Source: Roseomonas sp. CECT 9278
GTDB taxonomy: Bacteria; Pseudomonadota; Alphaproteobacteria; Acetobacterales; Acetobacteraceae
Reading direction: 5' to 3'
DNA length: 55,517 nucleotides
Assembly (NCBI RefSeq): GCF_918698155.1
Contig: NZ_CAKKLX010000033.1
Span: 1 to 55,517, forward strand
Shown: positions 26,101 through 33,990 of the stretch, one piece after another
Numbering within the stretch: the first letter of the stretch is position 1
Layout of the letters: each line of letters opens with the position of its first letter
Notes under the pieces: generated by a model
Databases searched by the model: none
What the model was told of the DNA's origin: nothing
The model's input: only the letters and a program-made list of their open reading frames with translations
Position numbers and translations under genes: made by a program

Positions 26101-28276
26101 CCGGCACGGTGAAGCGCGTGCGGGTTTCGCGCCCGCCGGGTTCGCTGACCGAGACAGCGACCTCGGCGCGCACCGGGCGCGTGGTGTCGGGCGGCTGCGG
26201 CAGCGTCAGCGAGAGGGTGGTCGCGCCCTGTTCGTTCGTCTCGGGGATTTCGAAGGGGATCAGGTCGGGGGCGAATTGCTCCTGCGCCAGGCCGAAGCGC
26301 CAGCCGCGCCAGGCTTCGAAGGGCTCGGGGTCGTGCACCAGGCGCAGTTCGGCGGTGCCGGTCAGGCCGGCGCCGGGCGCGCCGTACAGGAAGCGCGCGG
26401 TGACGGGCACTTCGAGCGTACGGCCGGCCACCAGCGGGCCGGGCACCGGGCCGGCATTCACCTCCAGGCGTTCGGGCACGAAGGCGTCGACGCGGAAGGT
26501 GGTGCGGCCGATCGGCGGCGCATTGGGGTCGGTGAGGGCCTCGATCACCCATTGGCCGAAGGGCGCGCCGGCGGACAGGCGCAGCGGCCAATAGATGGCG
26601 CCGCCATCCTGGCGCGGGGGTACGATCTCGGCGGCGACCTGACCGTTCGGGCGGCGCAGGCGCAGCCGGATCGGCAGGTCGAGCGGCTGGCCGGCGGGGT
26701 CACGGATCAGCGCGGCGGCGTTCACCGTCTCGCCCGGCCGATAGATGCCGCGGTCGAGCCACAGGAAGGCATCGACCGGGCCGGGATGCGGGCGGCCGGT
26801 GGCGCCGCGGTCCGACAGGTCGAAGGAGGCGGCTTCGAGCGACAGCGCGGCGATGTCGTCGGTGGTCTCGGCATGCACGGCGACGGGGGCGAGCGGCCCG
26901 GTGCCGCGCATCAGCGCGACGGGGAAGCGCACCAGGCCATCGGCGCCGGTGCGGGATTCGGCCAGGATCTCGTTGTTGCGCGCCATCAGCATGATGCGCA
27001 GGCCGGCGGTGATGGTGCCCGCCTGAAGCGAGCGCGCCTGCACGGCCAGCCCATCGGCGCCGCGCCAGGCGGTCAGGCCGATATCGGTGACGAAGAAGGG
27101 CAGGGCCGCGGTCTCGCCGCCGCCGCGGCGCGATTCATCCTGGCGCAGCACCAGCAGGTAGGCGCCGGGGCCCGCGCTACGCAGCACGTCGGGCAGTGGC
27201 AGGATGGAGCGGTGCGTGCGGTTGGGTTCGACGCGCTGCAATTCGGCGCGGCCTTCCCACAATACGCGGCCCATCTCCTCGCTGACATTGGCGGCGGTCC
27301 AGGATTCCAGCGCCTCGCCGGGCGTCCAGTCCCGGCGCAGGGGCACCAGGTTGCGCTCGGCCACGCGCACGATGCGCATGGACATGCCCGTCACGTTGAC
27401 GGTGGCGACGCCCACGCGCGGTTCCTGCCCGCGCGGCAGGATGAAGGAGGCGGTGTCGAAGGCGATGCGCGGGTCGCGGTTGGGCACGGCAATGCCCACC
27501 GCGGTGTCGGTGCGCAGGTTCTGGCGGTCCTCGCCGGGCAGGCCGGCGCGCAGGATGACGCGCGTGGTGGCCCCCCAGGGCAGGCCCGCGACACACAGCA
27601 GGTCGCCCTCCCGTTCCACCGCCAGGTTCGGAATGGGCGGGTCGGCGCGCACCCAGTCCTGCGGCTGCCAGTCGGTGCGGCGCGCCGGCGGGTTGGTGAA
27701 GGCGATGCAGGCGCGGGCGGGGTCGGCATCGGCCTCGGGCGTCACGCGGCGCACCAGCATGCCGGCGGCGCGGCGCGCGGCTGCCAGGCGTTCGCGGTGC
27801 TCGGCGCTGTCCATCCGTTCCAGGATGGCTTCCAGCGCCTCGATCTGCTGGACGGGGCGGTTGAGGCGGCGCAGCGATTCGGCGATCACGATCAGCGGCG
27901 CCACTTCGGGTTCGCCATAGGGGGCGAGCTGGAAGGCGCGCCAGGCGGCCTGCAGGGCGCGCTGGTTGTTGGGCGGGTTGGCGGCGAGCTGCGCCTGCGC
28001 CAGCGACAGCCAATGCACCGCGTTCGACTGCCCCATGCCGATGCGTTCTTCCCAGGCCGCGGCGGCGGCGGCGTAGTCGCGCCGGCCCTCGGCCTGGCCG
28101 GCGCGCAATTCGGCGGCGGCGCGCTGCTGCGGGGAGGCTCCGGCGGGGAAGCGGCGCGTCATCTCCTGCTGGTAGGCCGAGGCGTCGCGCCCCAGCCCCG
28201 GCAGGTCGAAGGACTGCGCGGCCGCGAGGCCCGGCATGGTCAGGGCGAGGATCAGCAGCAGGCGGATCAGGCGCAT
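23174..28276 (-). CDS. Bacterial alpha-2-macroglobulin with thioester motif (YfhM-like)
   Basis: A 1700-residue periplasmic protein. A cleavable signal peptide ends AAAQS with no lipobox cysteine, unlike the lipid-anchored E. coli protein. Long arrays of macroglobulin-type beta domains follow (for example GIYRPGETVNAAALIRDPAG and IPDFAGELRLMVVAWEGTRV). The thioester site CLEQ is intact at Cys1269-Gln1272 (context FPLYCLEQSAS) and lies in an alpha-helical TED region with repeated LQRAVDSILDRQRFDGSF-like segments. Such proteins trap proteases that enter the periplasm and are classically paired with PBP1C, which lies directly downstream here. The start at 28276 gives the signal peptide. Confidence 0.96.
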   Translation of the reverse strand: MRLIRLLLILALTMPGLAAAQSFDLPGLGRDASAYQQEMTRRFPAGASPQQRAAAELRAGQAEGRRDYAAAAAAWEERIGMGQSNAVHWLSLAQAQLAANPPNNQRALQAAWRAFQLAPYGEPEVAPLIVIAESLRRLNRPVQQIEALEAILERMDSAEHRERLAAARRAAGMLVRRVTPEADADPARACIAFTNPPARRTDWQPQDWVRADPPIPNLAVEREGDLLCVAGLPWGATTRVILRAGLPGEDRQNLRTDTAVGIAVPNRDPRIAFDTASFILPRGQEPRVGVATVNVTGMSMRIVRVAERNLVPLRRDWTPGEALESWTAANVSEEMGRVLWEGRAELQRVEPNRTHRSILPLPDVLRSAGPGAYLLVLRQDESRRGGGETAALPFFVTDIGLTAWRGADGLAVQARSLQAGTITAGLRIMLMARNNEILAESRTGADGLVRFPVALMRGTGPLAPVAVHAETTDDIAALSLEAASFDLSDRGATGRPHPGPVDAFLWLDRGIYRPGETVNAAALIRDPAGQPLDLPIRLRLRRPNGQVAAEIVPPRQDGGAIYWPLRLSAGAPFGQWVIEALTDPNAPPIGRTTFRVDAFVPERLEVNAGPVPGPLVAGRTLEVPVTARFLYGAPGAGLTGTAELRLVHDPEPFEAWRGWRFGLAQEQFAPDLIPFEIPETNEQGATTLSLTLPQPPDTTRPVRAEVAVSVSEPGGRETRTRFTVPVRARATLVGVRPAFEHDAVDAGGEAAFDIAAVSPDGAAVPATLRVRLVRERPNWRIVVRGSIARWETVWRDEPVDAQEIRVVAGQPTRFARSLQFGRYRLEVTDANGLGITSIRFRSGYAGVESAEIPDRVDIAADRRAYAPGESARIRITPPFAGRASVAVLTDRLVALREIEVTTAGTEVEIPVDAAWGPGAYVAVTVFRAGETRNGQAGRGLGLAWVGIDPAPRTLGVAIDTPERIRPRQRIEVPVRVTNANGPVLLTLAAVDEGILRLTNFATPNPAAHFLSRRQLGVDIRDDYGRLIAPAEGELALLRQGGDEDAAADALQPPQRLVSLFSGVVRAGPDGVAMVPLDIPDFAGELRLMVVAWEGTRVGSAAKPMTVRDQVVAEALLPRFLAPGDEARLSVLLHNIELPAGEIAAELTASGGLAIDGPARLAATLATGARAQPFTTLRATEGGEGILRIAVTGPNGFRVERESRITIRSSRPRVTEVAGVDLPAGVELPLAPPIDRFVPGAWRASASFGAAVRYDVAGMLRAVEDFPLYCLEQSASRALALSAGMSEDSNQDRAIRLQRAVDSILDRQRFDGSFAMWSASGETQQWLTPFAVEALVRARTAGATVPEGALREALRFLDEAIEDAGGDTPQDRAAQAYRLHAMALAGQVRLGAARRLMEALADLPTQLSRAQLAATFARGGDTARAEQAFTAALAATGRRFWFYDYGTAQRDLLATTTLLRESGLLPERLNQVMSTLPGPDFTPYRSSTQEQSWAVLAAQVLGQGTRAATIAVNGSALPPRPVVMAALTGPGTARNLGSASVWQSVSINGIPREPLPAAREGFRVTRRFFALNGEPLNLDQLRQNASFILLMEVRSETNDRHEAMLIQGLPAGWEIATRLPAGDIAGMPWLGTLTEVDSQPALDDRYAAAITLTPQRPFARIAVRLRAVTPGTFELPGGEAQDMYRPGIFARQNTARITVLP

Positions 28277-28436
28277 GTGGGGCGGTTCCAGTCGAGACGC
28301 TTGGCGCGGGGAGCATGGCACGTCGCCACGCGGCGCGCACGCGGCCCGCGCAGGGGATCCGCACGATCGTGAAGCACTTCACCGCGCGTGACGGAAGGCC
28401 CTGGTCCTGGCGGCGCGGCCTGCACAGACTGGGCGC

Positions 28437-29594
28437 ATGCGCCACGTCCTTCTTCTCGCGGCCGCGCTGGCCGCCGCCGTGCCGGCCGTCCAGGCCGCCG
28501 AGACCTCGCTGCCCGCGCTGATGCGCCTGCTGCCGCAGCCACAGCCTGGCAGCCAGCGGCCCGGCCAGGTCATCCTGGCCTATGCGCGGCCAGACCTGCT
28601 GGCCGGGCAGAGCGGGCCGACCGCCACGCCCGGCGCCTCCCGCGCCGAGGCGGTCACCGCGGCGGCACCGGCGGCGCTGGGCAACATCGCGCTGGGGCAG
28701 CTGGAGGACTGGCCCGCGGTATCGGGCTTCGACTTCGACGCGATCGAGGCGCTTGTGCTGCTCGATACCGGGCCGGTGCCGAATGCGGTGCGCCTGCTGG
28801 CCGGGGCGCGCATGCCGGGGCTGCAGGCCCTGGCGGCGCCGCTGGCCGCGCGCGGCTTCGCACCCCGCCGGATCGCGGGGCAGGAGGTGCTGGCGCGCGG
28901 TGCCGACAATGCCCCCAACTTCCCCTTTCGCGCGCCGGGGGATGCGCTGGGCGGCAGCCTCGGCCTGTCGCTGCGCTATGCGGTGCCGGCGGCCGGCGTG
29001 CTGGTCGCGACGCGCGAGGACGCGACGATGGCCGCGGCGCTGGGCGCGGCGGGGGCCGGGCGGAGCCTGGCGGATGTGCCGGAGCTGCGCGCCCTGGCCC
29101 GGACGAGCGCGGGCGGGCCCGAGGCGCGCGACCTGGCGCAGGCGCTGGTCTTCGTGACCGCACCGCAAGTGATGGTGCCCGACCTGACCGGCCGGCCCGA
29201 GGATGTGGCCCGGCGGCTGCGCGCCGAGATGCTCGACACCGACACGCTGCCGAGCCCGCCACCCTGGGCCTTCGCCATGCTGTCGGAGCGGCGCGACGCG
29301 CAGGGGATCGTGACGCGCCTGGCGATCGCGTATCGCGACCGCGCGCCGGCGGTGGCGGCGGCCGAGGCGATGGCCGCGCGGCTGGCCGCGATGCCGCCGG
29401 CGCCCGGGATCGGCGCCGCCCGGCAGGAGGTGGTGGACGGCGCGGCGGAGGGGATCCTGGTCGCGGCGATCGAGGCGCGGCAGCCGCCCGGCACGCAGGA
29501 GACGCTGCTGCGCGTGATCACCGGCCGCCACTACAACGGCGCGCCGACGCCGATGACGATCGGCGCGGTGCCGCGCGCCGCCTTTGCGCGCTGA
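28437..29594 (+). CDS. Secreted protein of unknown function, divergent from the macroglobulin gene
   Basis: A 385-residue protein with a clear signal peptide (MRHVLLLAAALAAAVPAVQA), predicted periplasmic or secreted. The mature region has alternating strands and Ala-rich helices, for example LEDWPAVSGFDFDAIEALVL and TAPQVMVPDLTGRPEDVARR. No catalytic motif and no cysteine are evident. It starts 160 nt from the oppositely oriented macroglobulin gene and ends a few bases before the convergent carbamoylase gene. I do not recognise the family. Its position suggests, but does not prove, an envelope role. Confidence 0.7.
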   Translation: MRHVLLLAAALAAAVPAVQAAETSLPALMRLLPQPQPGSQRPGQVILAYARPDLLAGQSGPTATPGASRAEAVTAAAPAALGNIALGQLEDWPAVSGFDFDAIEALVLLDTGPVPNAVRLLAGARMPGLQALAAPLAARGFAPRRIAGQEVLARGADNAPNFPFRAPGDALGGSLGLSLRYAVPAAGVLVATREDATMAAALGAAGAGRSLADVPELRALARTSAGGPEARDLAQALVFVTAPQVMVPDLTGRPEDVARRLRAEMLDTDTLPSPPPWAFAMLSERRDAQGIVTRLAIAYRDRAPAVAAAEAMAARLAAMPPAPGIGAARQEVVDGAAEGILVAAIEARQPPGTQETLLRVITGRHYNGAPTPMTIGAVPRAAFAR

Positions 29595-29597
29595 GGT

Positions 29598-30863
29598 TCA
29601 GGCGGTCTCGCGCAGGAATTCCGCGAAGGTTGCGGCGGCGGTCATGAGGTCGGCGGTGTCCATCGCCTCGTGCGGGTTGTGGCTGCCGTTCGCGTTGCGG
29701 ATCAGCAGCAGGCCGGTCGGGATGCCCTGCGCGGCGAAATTCGCGGCGTCGTGGCTGGCGGGCGAGCCGAGCGGCATCGTGGCGACGCCGGCGCGCGCTG
29801 CGGCGGCGGCGAGGGCGGCCTGCAGCGCGGGATCGCAGGGACCGAGCGGGGCGGCGTTGCGCGGGCCGCGGTCGATGGCCACGCCACGGCGGTGCGCGGT
29901 GCTGTCGAGGATGTCGTGGAAGCGACGTTCCAGCGCGGCCAGGTGGTCCACGTCGTAGGCGCGCAGGTCGATCGAGAAGGTGAAGTCGCCGGCGACGACG
30001 GTGATCTCGTGCTTCGCGGCATCCGTGTGGAAGCGGCCGATGGTCACGGCCATGGCGCGGCAGGCGGCGTCTTCCTCGGCCCATAGCGCATCGAGCGCGG
30101 TGAAGATCTCGGCGCCCGCCAGCGCGGCGTCGCGGCGGAAGCGGCGCGGCAGGCCGACATGCGCGTCCTGCCCGGTGATGCGGATGGCGGCGTGGCGGAC
30201 ATTGCCGGGGATGCCGGTGCAGATGCCGATCGGCACGCCGGCTTCGAGCAGCGAGGGTGCCTGTTCGATATGCGCTTCCAGGAAGCAGCGGATCGGCCCT
30301 GGTGGAAGGTGGCGCGTGCCTGGTTTCAGCGCGGCCGGATCGCCGCCGCAGCGCGCGATGTGTTGCGCCAGCGTGAGGCCGGTATCGGCGCGGCGGCGGT
30401 CCAGCGCCTCGGGCGGCAGGATGCCGAGGGCGGCGCGGCTGCCGATCAGGCCAAGGCCGAACCACACCGCTTCCTCGCAGCGGAAGGCGGCGATGGTGAT
30501 GTCGGCGCGCGGCGCGAAGCCTTCCGCCTTCAGTGCGGAGACGGCGGCGAGCGCGGCCACCACCCCCGCGGCGCCGTCGAAATTCCCGCCATGGCGGACG
30601 GTGTCGAAGTGGGAGCCGAGCAGGGTGCGCGGCGCGGCGCGGTCGGCACCGGGCCAGGTGAGGTACAGGTTCGCCGCGGCATCGCGCGTGATGTCGAGGC
30701 CGAGGCGCCGTGCCTCGTCCACGGCCAGTGCGTGCGCGGCATCCTCGCGGTCGCCGAAGGCATGGCGGGTGATTCCCGGCGGGTCGGCGCCGATCACCGC
30801 CAGCGCGTCGAGCATGGCCTGCACGCGCGGTGCCTCGGGCGCCAGCGCGGCGGCGCGCGTCAT
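29598..30863 (-). CDS. M20-family amidohydrolase / N-carbamoylase (hydantoinase-carbamoylase family)
   Basis: A 421-residue zinc-dependent hydrolase of the allantoate amidohydrolase / N-carbamoyl-L-amino-acid hydrolase family. Metal ligands are visible as G-S-H85-F-D87, the bridging Asp96 in NFDGAAG, Glu130/Glu131 in CEEAVWFG, and EAHIEQ and SHNPHE further on. The dimerisation domain lies between. The ATG overlaps the stop of the CoA-transferase gene (ATGA), so the two are translated together. Substrate (carbamoyl amino acid, allantoate or ureidoglycine-like) cannot be told apart by sequence alone; proximity to hyuBA, about 10 kb away, fits a hydantoin or amide route. Confidence 0.92.
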   Translation of the reverse strand: MTRAAALAPEAPRVQAMLDALAVIGADPPGITRHAFGDREDAAHALAVDEARRLGLDITRDAAANLYLTWPGADRAAPRTLLGSHFDTVRHGGNFDGAAGVVAALAAVSALKAEGFAPRADITIAAFRCEEAVWFGLGLIGSRAALGILPPEALDRRRADTGLTLAQHIARCGGDPAALKPGTRHLPPGPIRCFLEAHIEQAPSLLEAGVPIGICTGIPGNVRHAAIRITGQDAHVGLPRRFRRDAALAGAEIFTALDALWAEEDAACRAMAVTIGRFHTDAAKHEITVVAGDFTFSIDLRAYDVDHLAALERRFHDILDSTAHRRGVAIDRGPRNAAPLGPCDPALQAALAAAAARAGVATMPLGSPASHDAANFAAQGIPTGLLLIRNANGSHNPHEAMDTADLMTAAATFAEFLRETA

Positions 30864-31975
30864 GCCGGGAGTTCCGCCAGCACCTCCGCCGTGTGCTGGC
30901 CCAGCGCCGGCGCCAGCGCGTGGAAATGGCCGAGGCCCGGCAGCATCGGCAGCGGCACCTCGCCCAGCTGCGGCTGCGCGATGCGCGTGGCGGCGCCGGT
31001 GGCGACCACGTGTTCATTCGCCAGCCAGTCGAGCGGCGAGTTGACGCGGTCCGCCAGCAGCCGCGCGCCCTGCAGCCGCGCCACCCAGTCGGTGGAATCG
31101 CGCTTCGCGAAGGCGGCGCGGACGATGGCGTAGAGCGCCTCGCGGTTCTCCCAGCGCAGCGGGAAGGAGGCGAAGCGCGGGTCGGCCTTGGCGTCGGGGA
31201 TGTCGAGCACGTCGCAGATGGCGAGCCATTCGGGTTCGCGCACCAGCGTCACCATCACCCAGGCGCCGTCGGCGGCCTGGTAGGCGCCGGCCGGCGCATT
31301 GGGCGGCGCCGCCGACTTCCCCTGGTAGCCCCATTCGCCGATCTGGTGCGTCAGCAGGTTGGCGCTGGCGGCCATCAGCGACATGTCGATGATGCGCTGG
31401 CGTGGCGCGCTGTCCTGCAGGCGCGCGGCCAGCGCCACCTGCACCGCGGCGAAGGCGTGGATGCCGGTGGCCATGTCGGCGATGAAGGGGCCGGCCTTGT
31501 GCGGCGCGCCGTCGGCGCCGGCATTCAGCGCGACGAAGCCGGAGAAGGCCTGCGCCACGGAATCCGTGCAGGGGCGTTCGCGATAGGGGCCGGATTGCCC
31601 GAAGCCGGAGATCGACAGGCAGACCGCGTCGGGCTTCGCATTCTCCGGCCCCAGGCCGATGCGCGCGGCGACACCCGGGCGGAAGGCCTCGATCAGCACA
31701 TCGGCGCGGGCGGCGAGCTTCGCGGCGGCGGCGCGGCCGTGATCGGATTTCAGGTCGAGCACCACCGATCGCTTGCCGCGGTTGAAGGCGACCGTCATCA
31801 CCGAGACGCCGTCCCTGGCCGAGCCCAGCCCGCGCGACCAGTCGCCCTCGGCCGGTTCCAGCTTGATGACATCCGCACCACAGGCGGCGAGCATCATGCC
31901 GCAATACGGCCCCGCGATGCCCTGGCCCGCATCCAGCACGCGAATGCCCCTGTAGGGGCGCATTGCCTCGTCCAT
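30860..31975 (-). CDS. CaiB/BaiF family CoA-transferase
   Basis: A 371-residue type-III CoA-transferase that moves CoA between acyl-CoA and a free carboxylic acid. Its N-terminal pattern (GIRVLDAGQGIAGPYCGMML, then GADVIKLEP) and the catalytic-Asp region SISGFGQSGPYRERPCTDS followed by AFSGF are typical. Length is slightly below the usual 380-410. AGGAGG lies close upstream of the ATG at 31975. It is first in a two-gene operon with the M20 hydrolase and divergent from a Bug protein (66 nt), suggesting linked uptake and activation of an organic acid. Confidence 0.93.
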   Translation of the reverse strand: MDEAMRPYRGIRVLDAGQGIAGPYCGMMLAACGADVIKLEPAEGDWSRGLGSARDGVSVMTVAFNRGKRSVVLDLKSDHGRAAAAKLAARADVLIEAFRPGVAARIGLGPENAKPDAVCLSISGFGQSGPYRERPCTDSVAQAFSGFVALNAGADGAPHKAGPFIADMATGIHAFAAVQVALAARLQDSAPRQRIIDMSLMAASANLLTHQIGEWGYQGKSAAPPNAPAGAYQAADGAWVMVTLVREPEWLAICDVLDIPDAKADPRFASFPLRWENREALYAIVRAAFAKRDSTDWVARLQGARLLADRVNSPLDWLANEHVVATGAATRIAQPQLGEVPLPMLPGLGHFHALAPALGQHTAEVLAELPA

Positions 31976-32041
31976 CGCGTTTCCTCCTCAGCGTTTGTGG
32001 GCCTATCCTGACGCGAAGCCGCGACAAGGGAAGGGGATGCC

Positions 32042-32998
32042 ATGAGGATCACGCGACGCGCCGTGCTGGCCGCCACGCTGGCGACGCCGGCCCTGGCGCA
32101 GGAGTGGCCGACGCGCCCGGTGCGCTGCATCGTGCCCTATCCGCCCGGCGGACCGACCGATCTGGTGGGGCGCGTGGTGGCGATGCGCGCGCAGCAGGAA
32201 CTCGGCCAGCCGCTGGTGATCGAGAACAAGCCGGGTGCATCGGGCACCATCGGGTCGGCGGAGGTGGCGCGCGCGGCGCCGGATGGCGGCGTGTTCCTGG
32301 TGAATGCCTCGGCGCATGTCATCATCCCGCACATCAACCGCGCCATGCCGTATGACGCGCTCAACGACTTCACGCCGGTGACGAACATGGCGATGGTGCC
32401 GCTGGTCGCGCTGGTGAACCCGCGCCTGCCGGTGCGCTCGCTGCGCGAATTGGCGGACCATGCCAAGGCCAATCCCGGGCGGGTTTCGTATGCATCGTCG
32501 TCGATCGGGGGCGCGCAGCATCTGGCGGCGGAGATGTTCAAGCAGATCGCCGGGGTGGACATGGTGCACATCCCCTATCGCGGCGCGGGGCCGGCGATCC
32601 AGGACCTGATCGCGGGCAATGTGCAGGTGATGTTCGACAGCGTGCCGGCCGGCGCGGGCGCGGTGCGCGAGGGGCTGCTGCGGCCGCTGGCGGCGCTGAA
32701 TGCGCGGCGCGTGCCGGTCTATCCGGAGCTGCCCAGCGCGGCCGAGGCGGGCTTTCCCGACCTGGTGATCTCGACCTGGTATGGCATCTGGGCGCCGCCA
32801 CGCACGCCGATGGCGATCGCCGAGCGCATGCAGCGCGCGGTGGCGGCGGCGGTGCAGGATGCGGAGGTGCGCGCGCGCCTGGCACCGCTGGGCGCCGACC
32901 CGGTGGCCGATTCGCCGGCCGCCTTCGACGCCTTCTGCCGCAGCGAATCCCAGAAATTCGGCGCCATCGTGCGCGCCGCCAACATCCGGATGGAATGA
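32042..32998 (+). CDS. Bug-family binding protein (second copy)
   Basis: A 318-residue periplasmic solute-binding protein. It has an Arg-rich signal peptide (MRITRRAVLAATLATPALAQ), then WPTRPVRCIVPYPPGGPTD, GTIGSAEVARAAPDG and the VHIPYRGAGPAIQDLIAGNV motif, all typical of Bug proteins. GGGAAGGGG lies before the ATG. The stop overlaps the ATG of the oxidoreductase gene (ATGA), so this starts a three-gene operon with the oxidoreductase and the MFS exporter. It differs considerably from the Bug protein at 3758-4705. No TctA/TctB partner is present. Confidence 0.92.
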   Translation: MRITRRAVLAATLATPALAQEWPTRPVRCIVPYPPGGPTDLVGRVVAMRAQQELGQPLVIENKPGASGTIGSAEVARAAPDGGVFLVNASAHVIIPHINRAMPYDALNDFTPVTNMAMVPLVALVNPRLPVRSLRELADHAKANPGRVSYASSSIGGAQHLAAEMFKQIAGVDMVHIPYRGAGPAIQDLIAGNVQVMFDSVPAGAGAVREGLLRPLAALNARRVPVYPELPSAAEAGFPDLVISTWYGIWAPPRTPMAIAERMQRAVAAAVQDAEVRARLAPLGADPVADSPAAFDAFCRSESQKFGAIVRAANIRME

Positions 32999-33990
32999 TG
33001 CGCGCTGTCATCTGCGAATCCTGGCGCGACTTCGATGCGCTGGAGCTGAAGGACATCCCGCCGCCGCCGCTGCGCCCGCGCTGCGTGCGCATCCGCGTCG
33101 CCGCCGCCGGCGTGTCCTTCGCCACGCAGCTGGTGGTGGCCGGCAAGTACCAGCGCCGCCCGCCGCTGCCCTTCGCGCCGGGCACCGAAGTGGTCGGCAC
33201 CATCATCGAGGCCGCGCCGGATGCCGAGGCACCGCCGATCGGCACGCGCGTCTTCGCCGTGCTCGACTGGGGTGGCTATGCCGAGGAAGCGGTGGTGGAC
33301 GACATCCATGTCTTCCCCATCCCCGATGGGCTGCCGATGGAGCCTGCGGTGGCGCTGCCGACATCCTATTCCACCGCGGGGGCGGCGCTGCTGTGGCGCG
33401 CGCGGCCCGCGCCTGGCGACTGGGTGCTGGTGCATGGCGCGGCGGGCGGCGTGGGGCTGGCTGGTGTCGAGATCGCCAAGGTCATGGGGCTGCGCGTGGT
33501 CGCCCGCGCCGGGGCGGCGAAGCACGGCATGCTGCGGGCGCGCGGCGCGGACGTGGTGCTGGACAGCGCGGAGCCCTTCCGCGAGGCGGTGCGCGCGGCC
33601 ACCGGCGGGCAGGGCGTCGGCTGCGTGCTGGACACCATCGGCGGCGACGCCTTCGATGATTCGCTGCGCTGCCTGGCCGATGGCGGCACGCTGGTGGTGA
33701 TCGGCTTCGCCGGCGGCGGCATTCCGACGGTGGCGGCGAACCTGCTGCTGCTGAAGAACATCGCGGTGGCCGGGGTGAACTGGGGCACGTATGTCGGCTG
33801 GTCGCCGGGCGACAACCGCCGCGTCCACGCGCAGCGCGTGCAGCAGATGTGGTCGCAGCTTGTCGGCTGGTGGCGCGACGGCGCGCTGAAGCCGGAGGTG
33901 CATGCCGCCTTCCCGCTGGCGCTGTTCCGCGAGGCGATGGCGGAAGTGCGCGAACGCCGCAGCGCCGGCCGCGTGATCCTGACGCCGTGA
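32995..33990 (+). CDS. Zinc-free NADPH:quinone oxidoreductase-like MDR protein
   Basis: A 331-residue medium-chain dehydrogenase/reductase of the quinone oxidoreductase (QOR) type. It has the N-terminal groES-like fold with the PFAPGTEVVG motif, then the nucleotide-binding VLVHGAAGGVGLAGVEIAK stretch, and lacks the structural-zinc cysteine cluster. The GCVLDTIGGDAFDDSLRCL and GFAGGGIPTVAANLLLLKN segments match the QOR2-like group. It could reduce quinones or enoyl-type substrates with NADPH. The ATG overlaps the upstream Bug stop and its own stop overlaps the GTG of the MFS gene. Confidence 0.9.
   Translation: MMRAVICESWRDFDALELKDIPPPPLRPRCVRIRVAAAGVSFATQLVVAGKYQRRPPLPFAPGTEVVGTIIEAAPDAEAPPIGTRVFAVLDWGGYAEEAVVDDIHVFPIPDGLPMEPAVALPTSYSTAGAALLWRARPAPGDWVLVHGAAGGVGLAGVEIAKVMGLRVVARAGAAKHGMLRARGADVVLDSAEPFREAVRAATGGQGVGCVLDTIGGDAFDDSLRCLADGGTLVVIGFAGGGIPTVAANLLLLKNIAVAGVNWGTYVGWSPGDNRRVHAQRVQQMWSQLVGWWRDGALKPEVHAAFPLALFREAMAEVRERRSAGRVILTP

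Noticed and set aside
23315..28372. A 1685-residue plus-strand frame opposite the macroglobulin gene
   Set aside because: It is antisense to a well-conserved gene, rich in Gly, His, Arg and Ala with no domain, and arises because GC-rich codons leave few stops on the other strand.
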